Assembly (NCBI GenBank): GCA_017745595.1
Contig: WMBV01000048.1
Coordinates: 1 to 33,188 of the forward strand
Length of the DNA stretch: 33,188 nucleotides
Origin: Bordetella petrii
Lineage (GTDB): Bacteria; Pseudomonadota; Gammaproteobacteria; Burkholderiales; Burkholderiaceae_B
Direction: 5' to 3'
Positions 30,239-33,188 of this stretch are shown piece after piece. The translations under genes were made by a program, and so were the position numbers. Position 1 is the first letter of the stretch. Each line of letters starts with the position of its first letter. The notes beneath the pieces are model-generated. The model worked only from the letters and a program-made list of their open reading frames with translations. It ran no database searches and was not told the origin of the DNA.

Positions 30239-31453
30239 ATGACTGATCCGAAACGTTCCCGCCGCCGCCGCGCCAACCCGCCGCCGCGCCATCCCCATCC
30301 ATGGCTGGCGGTCGCCTGCGGCGGGCTCGCCACCTTCGCCATTGTGACGACCGAAATGCTGCCGGTCGGCTTGCTGGATGCCATCGCCGACACCGTAGGG
30401 GCCTCTACCGGCACCGCCGGCCTGCTGCTGACCGTCCCCGCCCTGCTCGCCGCGCTGTTCGCGCCGCTGGTGGTGATCGCGGCCGGCAATATCGACCGGC
30501 GCCATATCCTGTCCGTGCTGTTCGTCCTGCTCATCGCCGCCAACCTGGCCAGCGCCCTGGCGCCCGGCATGGCCTGGCTGCTCGCCTCGCGCGTCCTGGT
30601 AGGCCTGTGCATGGGCGGCATCTGGGCCATTGCCAGCACGCTGGCCGTGCGGCTGGTGCCGGCCGCCTCGGTGGGTCTGGCCACTTCCATCATTTTCGGC
30701 GGCGTCGCGGCCGCGTCGGTGCTGGGGGTTCCGCTGGGCGCGCTGATCGGCGACCTGGCCGGCTGGCGCATGGCATTCGGCAGCATGGCGATGCTGGCCG
30801 CGGTGGTGCTGGCGCTGCATCTCTGGTCCATGCCGCCGCTGCCCGTGGGCCAGTCGGTATCGATGCGGGGCCTGCGCAACGCCCTGGCCAATCCGCGCCT
30901 GCGCCTGGGCCTGCTCATGACGATGCTGCTGGTGGCGGGCCATTTCATGGCATTCACTTTCGTGCGCCCGTGGCTGCTGTCGGTATCGGGTTTCCAGCCC
31001 GAATGGATCGGCGCCCTGCTGTTCGCCTACGGCTTCGCCGGCATCATGGGCAACTTCATTGCCGGCCTCAACGCCGCGCGGCACCCAGGCTGGACACTGA
31101 TCGCGATCGCCGGCGGCCTGGCCGCGACGCAGCTGCTTCTGTACGCCACGGCGGATGGCGCCTGGGCCGGCGCGCTGGTGCTGGTGCTGTGGGGCCTGGC
31201 CTATGGCGGCGTATCGGTGTCCGTCATGACCTGGACCATGAAGGCCGCGCCCAACACACTCGAAGCCGCCACGGCCTGGTCTGTCACCGCCTTCAATTCG
31301 GCCATCGCGGCCGGGTCGTTCCTGGGCGGCGGCGTGGTCGACCGGCAGGGCCTGCACGTCAATGTGCTGGCGGCCTGCGGCTTGCTGATGCTGGCCGTGT
31401 GCGTGGCCGCGTCGATCCAATACCGGTACGTCAGGCCCGCCATGGGAAAATAG
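30239..31453 (+). CDS. MFS exporter, DHA1/arabinose-efflux-like
   Basis: A 404-residue MFS transporter with twelve predicted helices and a basic N-terminus (PKRSRRRRANPPPRHPH). Helix 1 has the VTTEMLPVGLLDAIADTVGA pattern typical of the sugar-efflux/purine-nucleoside-efflux (SotB, YdhP, NepI) branch. Loop 2-3 motif A is degenerate (AGNIDRRHIL), helices 4-5 carry GLCMGGIWAIASTLAVRLVP and VLGVPLGALIGDLAGWRMAF, and helix 11 AATAWSVTAFNSAIAAGSFL. It probably exports a small metabolite or drug by proton antiport. I use ATG 30239; a longer frame starts inside the divergent neighbour's gene and is not plausible. The PAS-LuxR regulator follows after 89 bases on the same strand and may be functionally linked. 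Confidence 0.85.
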   Translation: MTDPKRSRRRRANPPPRHPHPWLAVACGGLATFAIVTTEMLPVGLLDAIADTVGASTGTAGLLLTVPALLAALFAPLVVIAAGNIDRRHILSVLFVLLIAANLASALAPGMAWLLASRVLVGLCMGGIWAIASTLAVRLVPAASVGLATSIIFGGVAAASVLGVPLGALIGDLAGWRMAFGSMAMLAAVVLALHLWSMPPLPVGQSVSMRGLRNALANPRLRLGLLMTMLLVAGHFMAFTFVRPWLLSVSGFQPEWIGALLFAYGFAGIMGNFIAGLNAARHPGWTLIAIAGGLAATQLLLYATADGAWAGALVLVLWGLAYGGVSVSVMTWTMKAAPNTLEAATAWSVTAFNSAIAAGSFLGGGVVDRQGLHVNVLAACGLLMLAVCVAASIQYRYVRPAMGK

Positions 31454-31542
31454 CGCTGCCTGGCGGCATCGCCGGTTTTTCGGGTACCTTTTGCCTACGG
31501 GTCCCGGCACGGCCTTTTTCCACGCGGATCCACGGAGGCGTC

Positions 31543-33036
31543 ATGAAAACGGCATCCACCGCCTTTACCGCCGGGCATCGGCATTTGCTGGCGATCATCG
31601 ATGGCCTGATCGAAGGGGTCATTCTGCTCGACCCAGGCCGCCGCATCGCCTGGGCCAATGACACGGCCCTGGCCATGCATGGCGCCACGCGCCTGGCCGA
31701 CCTGGGCGGCACGGTGGCCGGTTACCGCAAGCGCTACACGCTGCGCTACCGCAATCAGCGCAAGCTGCTGGCTAGCCAATATCCCATGGATCGCGCGCTG
31801 GCCGGCGAGGCCTTCAAAGACATGGTGGTGGAAGTCACCCGCAAGGGCGATGCCGATTTCTGGCGCGTCCACCAGGTGCGCAACCTCGCGCTCAATGACG
31901 AACAAGGTATGCCGCAAACCATGGCCCTGGTGCTGCTGGACGTCACGCAGCGCTACGGCGCCGAAGAACGCTTCGAAAGAACATTCAATGCCAACCCCGC
32001 GCCGGCCGTGATCTGCTCGCTGACCGATATGCGCTACGTCAAGGTCAACCCGGGTTTTCTGCAAATGACCGGCTATGCGCGCCAGGATGTGCTGGGCCAC
32101 CGCCTGAGCGAAGTGGACGTGCTGGGCGATACGCCGCAGCGCGGCGAGGCCGAGGCGCGCCTGAAGGAAGGCCGCACCATCGCCCAGACCGAAACCGTGA
32201 TCGGCCTGCCCGGTGGCGGCGCCAAACTGGTGGTGGTGGCCGGCCAGCCCATCGAGATCGGCGAAGACCAGGATCCCTGCATGCTGTTCACTTTCAACGA
32301 CCTCGAGCCCCGGCGCAAGGCGGAAAACGCCCTGCGCCACAGCGAAGAACGCTTTTCCAGGGCGTTCCGGCTGGCCCCGGCGCCGATGGTGCTAAGCACG
32401 CCCGCGGGCAAAGTGCTCGAGATCAACGACGCCTTCGTCGCCACCACCGGCTACTCGCTCGACCTGCTGGCCGCCAAAGAAGACGCCCTGGCCCGGCTCT
32501 GGGCCGACCCGGCCGCCTACGGCGCGGCAATGGCGAAACTCGAACAAGGAATCAGCCTGCGCGGCCACGAACTGCAACTGCGCACGCACGACGGCCTGCT
32601 GCTCGATTGCCTGTTTTCGGCCGAACCCGTCGTCATCCACGAGCAGCGCTGCCTGCTGGGCGTCATCCAGGACATCACCGAGCGCAAGCGCAACGAAACC
32701 GAATTGATGGCGGCCATCGAAGCCGTCATGAAAGATACGTCGTGGTTCAGCCAGACCGTGATCGAAAAACTGGCGCAAATCCGCCAACCGCAGGCCCAGC
32801 CCAGGGCGCACGCCGAGCTGGCCGCCCTGACCGCCCGCGAGCGCGAGATCCTGGGTCTGATGTGCCGGGGCATGAGCGACCCCGACATCGCGCAGGCCCT
32901 GCACCTGTCGCGCCACACCGTGCGCAACCACGTCGCCTCGCTGTACAGCAAGCTCGATGTCCATCGGCGCAGCGCGGCAATCATCTGGGCGCGGCAGCGC
33001 GGCATCGTCGGCGACGAGAAACCGCGCCGCCGTTGA
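31543..33036 (+). CDS. Three-PAS LuxR-type transcriptional regulator without receiver domain
   Basis: A 497-residue regulator translated from ATG 31543 behind ACGGAGG; the longer in-frame reading overlaps the MFS gene and is not used. Three PAS-like domains are visible. PAS1 is residues 12-138 (IIDGLIEGVILLDPGRRIAW to VLLDVTQRYGAEERF). PAS2 is 145-262 (FNANPAPAVICSLTDMRYVK, NPGFLQMTGYARQDVLGH, FTFNDLEPRRKAE). PAS3 is 270-388 (FSRAFRLAPAPMVLSTPAGK, NDAFVATTGYSLDLL, GVIQDITERKRNE). A LuxR/FixJ helix-turn-helix occupies about 426-485 (LTAREREILGLMCRGMSDPD, RHTVRNHVASLYSKL). There is no kinase or receiver domain, so sensing is likely direct, by ligand, redox or cofactor binding to PAS. Target genes are unknown; the upstream MFS gene is a candidate. 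Confidence 0.87.
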   Translation: MKTASTAFTAGHRHLLAIIDGLIEGVILLDPGRRIAWANDTALAMHGATRLADLGGTVAGYRKRYTLRYRNQRKLLASQYPMDRALAGEAFKDMVVEVTRKGDADFWRVHQVRNLALNDEQGMPQTMALVLLDVTQRYGAEERFERTFNANPAPAVICSLTDMRYVKVNPGFLQMTGYARQDVLGHRLSEVDVLGDTPQRGEAEARLKEGRTIAQTETVIGLPGGGAKLVVVAGQPIEIGEDQDPCMLFTFNDLEPRRKAENALRHSEERFSRAFRLAPAPMVLSTPAGKVLEINDAFVATTGYSLDLLAAKEDALARLWADPAAYGAAMAKLEQGISLRGHELQLRTHDGLLLDCLFSAEPVVIHEQRCLLGVIQDITERKRNETELMAAIEAVMKDTSWFSQTVIEKLAQIRQPQAQPRAHAELAALTAREREILGLMCRGMSDPDIAQALHLSRHTVRNHVASLYSKLDVHRRSAAIIWARQRGIVGDEKPRRR

Positions 33037-33067
33037 CGCTGGCCGCTTCGAAGCGCCCAATCGAAGG

Positions 33068-33076
33068 TGGTATAAC
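33068..33076 (+). promoter_or_regulatory. Extended -10 promoter at the right edge
   Basis: TGGTATAAC, the same form as the element at 9137, lies 32 bases after the LuxR-type gene's stop and just after a 12-base palindrome CGCTTCGAAGCG (33047-33058). No -35 consensus is present. It would drive a rightward gene mostly outside the window; a frame beginning GTG 33082 or ATG 33103 stays open to the edge but is too short to judge. Confidence 0.4.
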
Positions 33077-33188
33077 AAGACGTGGGCCAGTGCCAGGCCG
33101 GCATGTCCCCGGGCACGCCGCTTGCCGCTCTCGTATCCAAGGCAAGTCTGTCGCGGAACCAGTTGCGCCCCCTCGGGCGGGCGGGAGG

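Noticed and set aside
33082-33188. Start of a new gene at the right edge
   Set aside because: About 35 open codons with no recognisable motif or ribosome-binding site; only the upstream -10-like element can be supported.

Overview
The window is high-GC DNA with dense gene packing and frequent ATGA or GTGA overlaps. It carries three consecutive Bug/TctC-type solute receptors. Together these suggest a betaproteobacterium of the Alcaligenaceae, most likely an environmental Bordetella or an Achromobacter. That assignment rests on gene content and repeat style, not on a database match.

Layout. The left edge (1-242) is the 3' end of an IS3-family insertion sequence. Next come a MotA/MotB-like (PomA/PomB-flavoured) stator pair (444-2338), a repeat-filled gap, and a leftward block of garD, a GNAT acetyltransferase, slyX and an ABC exporter (6963-2714). 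A 44-residue glycine-zipper peptide, an MFS permease and a GFA-family zinc protein are also leftward (7080-9072). An M20 amidohydrolase (9171-10448) runs rightward and converges on a LysR regulator (10597-11520).

The centrepiece is a roughly 10 kb rightward operon-like series (11669-21803), divergent from the LysR gene. It encodes a fused enoyl-CoA hydratase/3-hydroxyacyl-CoA dehydrogenase, a thiolase, a large and a small acyl-CoA dehydrogenase, a class III CoA-transferase and three Bug receptors. The enzyme order resembles the dicarboxylate-degrading pim operon (PimF-B-C-D). Here a CoA-transferase takes the place of an acyl-CoA ligase, and binding proteins are added but no TctA/TctB membrane partner. 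I infer uptake, CoA activation and beta-oxidation of a medium-chain dicarboxylate or similar acid, controlled by the LysR protein.

The right third (22000-33036) is accessory and housekeeping: an EamA permease, a large beta-propeller-like lipoprotein, a Bcr/CflA efflux pump translationally coupled to its MarR regulator, a UdgX-type uracil-DNA glycosylase, a small lipoprotein, a Nu-class-like GST, an unknown lipoprotein, a DUF454 membrane protein, an MFS exporter, and a three-PAS LuxR regulator without a receiver domain.

The most unusual structure is in the gaps. A 31-bp palindrome with GGTGTCTGAC/GTCAGACACC arms recurs at six loci, mostly just after stop codons, and at some of these loci as inverted doublets with a 29-nt spacer (REPIN-like). 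A separate repeat of about 213 bp with an internal 30-bp hairpin occurs twice, 25 kb apart, each time beside the palindrome. A 75/76-bp tandem repeat downstream of the EamA gene carries a rho-independent terminator in each unit. I found no rRNA, tRNA or CRISPR array.
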